Positions 4,803 through 5,102 of a DNA stretch of 5,102 bases are shown here, piece by piece. The notes beneath the pieces are model-generated. The model ran no database searches, had not been told where the DNA came from, and was given only the letters and a program-made list of their open reading frames with translations. Each line of letters opens with the position of its first letter. Positions within the stretch are counted from its first letter, which is position 1. This DNA is from Desulfuromonadales bacterium (GTDB taxonomy: Bacteria > Desulfobacterota > Desulfuromonadia > Desulfuromonadales > BM103): assembly GCA_029859485.1 (NCBI GenBank), contig JAOUDB010000232.1, forward strand, positions 1 through 5,102, in the 5' to 3' direction. A program made the translations under genes and the position numbers.

Positions 4803-4834
4803 CATGATTTAACATCAAAAAAATCGTGTAGAAT
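4803..4834 (+). promoter_or_regulatory. Possible promoter and dyad upstream of the ZIP transporter
   Basis: TAGAAT at 4829-4834 could be a -10 box with a weak TGATTT (4805-4810) 18 bases upstream. The spacer is bracketed by an imperfect dyad, CATGATTT (4803-4810) and AAATCGTG (4821-4828), with one wobble-type position. A metal-responsive repressor could bind here, but the sequence does not match the E. coli Zur or Fur consensus as I recall them. TTGACA at 4792-4797 has no matching -10. Confidence 0.3.
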
Positions 4835-4870
4835 TGATAGCCACAAATTACTCATCAGGAGCTTTTCAAT

Positions 4871-5102
4871 ATGGAGAATGTCTGGGTCGCGTTTGGGCTC
4901 ACCATCTTTGCAGGTTTAGCAACCGGCATAGGTAGCGCTATAGCTTTTCTTGCTAAACGATCAAACTACCGATTCCTCTCCATCTCCACCGGATTTTCTG
5001 CGGGGGTAATGCTCTACGTCTCCTTTGTTGAAATCTTCGTCAAAGGGACCGACGCACTGGTGGAGGCCTACGGTAACTACTGGGGACACTGGATAAATGC
5101 CG
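4871..5102 (+). CDS. zupT: ZIP family metal transporter, ZupT-like, N-terminal part
   Basis: The first 77 codons are present and the gene is cut by the window end; the family is usually about 250-280 residues with eight membrane helices. Helix 1 spans about residues 5-27 with '[14 protein letters not shown]'; a basic loop KRSNYR follows; helix 2 spans about 35-57 with '[16 protein letters not shown]'. The latter matches the conserved G-F-x-A-G-x-M-x-x-x-S-x-x-E segment of ZupT proteins. ZupT is an inner-membrane importer of zinc and other divalent metals. The metal-binding helices 4 and 5 lie outside the window, so the metal cannot be judged. The ATG is set by AGGAG at 4857-4861, nine bases upstream. 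It looks transcribed on its own from the preceding gap. The ZIP family call is firm, while the choice of zupT over a paralogue is less so. Confidence 0.85.
   Translation, partial: MENVWVAFGLTIFAGLATGIGSAIAFLAKRSNYRFLSISTGFSAGVMLYVSFVEIFVKGTDALVEAYGNYWGHWINA

Larger units (their letters stand above)
4277..4870. other. Gene-poor region before the ZIP transporter
   Basis: About 594 bases. It contains the terminator of the membrane protein gene, a 7-bp dyad at 4492-4510, the second copy of the 103-bp repeat with its terminator-like end, and a possible promoter and dyad for the transporter at 4803-4834. An 83-codon open frame from a TTG at 4501 crosses the repeat without a ribosome site at its start. 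Nothing else is supported in 4350-4490 or 4705-4800. Confidence 0.6.

Overview
The window reads as ordinary chromosomal DNA of a Gram-negative bacterium, most likely a gammaproteobacterium, possibly a marine one. The grounds are a lipoprotein with a Lol-type +2 residue, and DoxX-like, SRPBCC, LysR, VOC and ZupT-like proteins whose sequences look gammaproteobacterial from memory. No database search was run, so the taxon is an inference. No transposase, integrase, CRISPR array, rRNA or canonical tRNA was seen.

Layout, left to right. (1) 1-114, minus strand: the first 38 codons of a small DoxX-like membrane protein, cut by the window edge. (2) 115-508: intergenic, with a minus-strand terminator-like hairpin that would insulate the DoxX-like gene, and weak promoter candidates. 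(3) 509-1000, plus: an SRPBCC (polyketide cyclase/START-like) gene interrupted by one in-frame TAG at 749-751; the reading frame is otherwise open and recognisable to its end, so it is called a pseudogene or a recoded/erroneous codon. (4) 1083-1625, plus: an outer-membrane-type lipoprotein of unknown function, followed by a terminator. (5) 1938-2825, minus: a complete LysR-type regulator. (6) 2949-3452, plus: a complete VOC (glyoxalase-like) metalloenzyme, divergent from the regulator. The 123-bp gap between them holds a perfect 12-bp inverted repeat with a second dyad nested inside it, lying across the predicted lysR promoter and next to the VOC promoter. This is the clearest regulatory unit in the window. 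(7) 3453-4870: a gene-poor stretch with two direct copies of a 103-bp repeat (3539-3641 and 4591-4693, 89 of 103 positions identical, no indels), each ending in a 10-bp hairpin. Between them lie a strong terminator with no gene in front of it (candidate small RNA) and one 93-residue two-helix membrane protein of unknown function with its own promoter and terminator. (8) 4871-5102, plus: the N-terminus of a ZIP-family metal transporter resembling ZupT.

Functional links. The LysR/VOC pair is probably one unit: the regulator would repress itself and control the dioxygenase/glyoxalase-fold enzyme in response to an unknown small molecule. The other genes look like single-gene transcription units. 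The most unusual material is non-coding: the paired 103-bp repeat and the orphan terminator between VOC and the transporter. I found no convincing undescribed multi-gene system.
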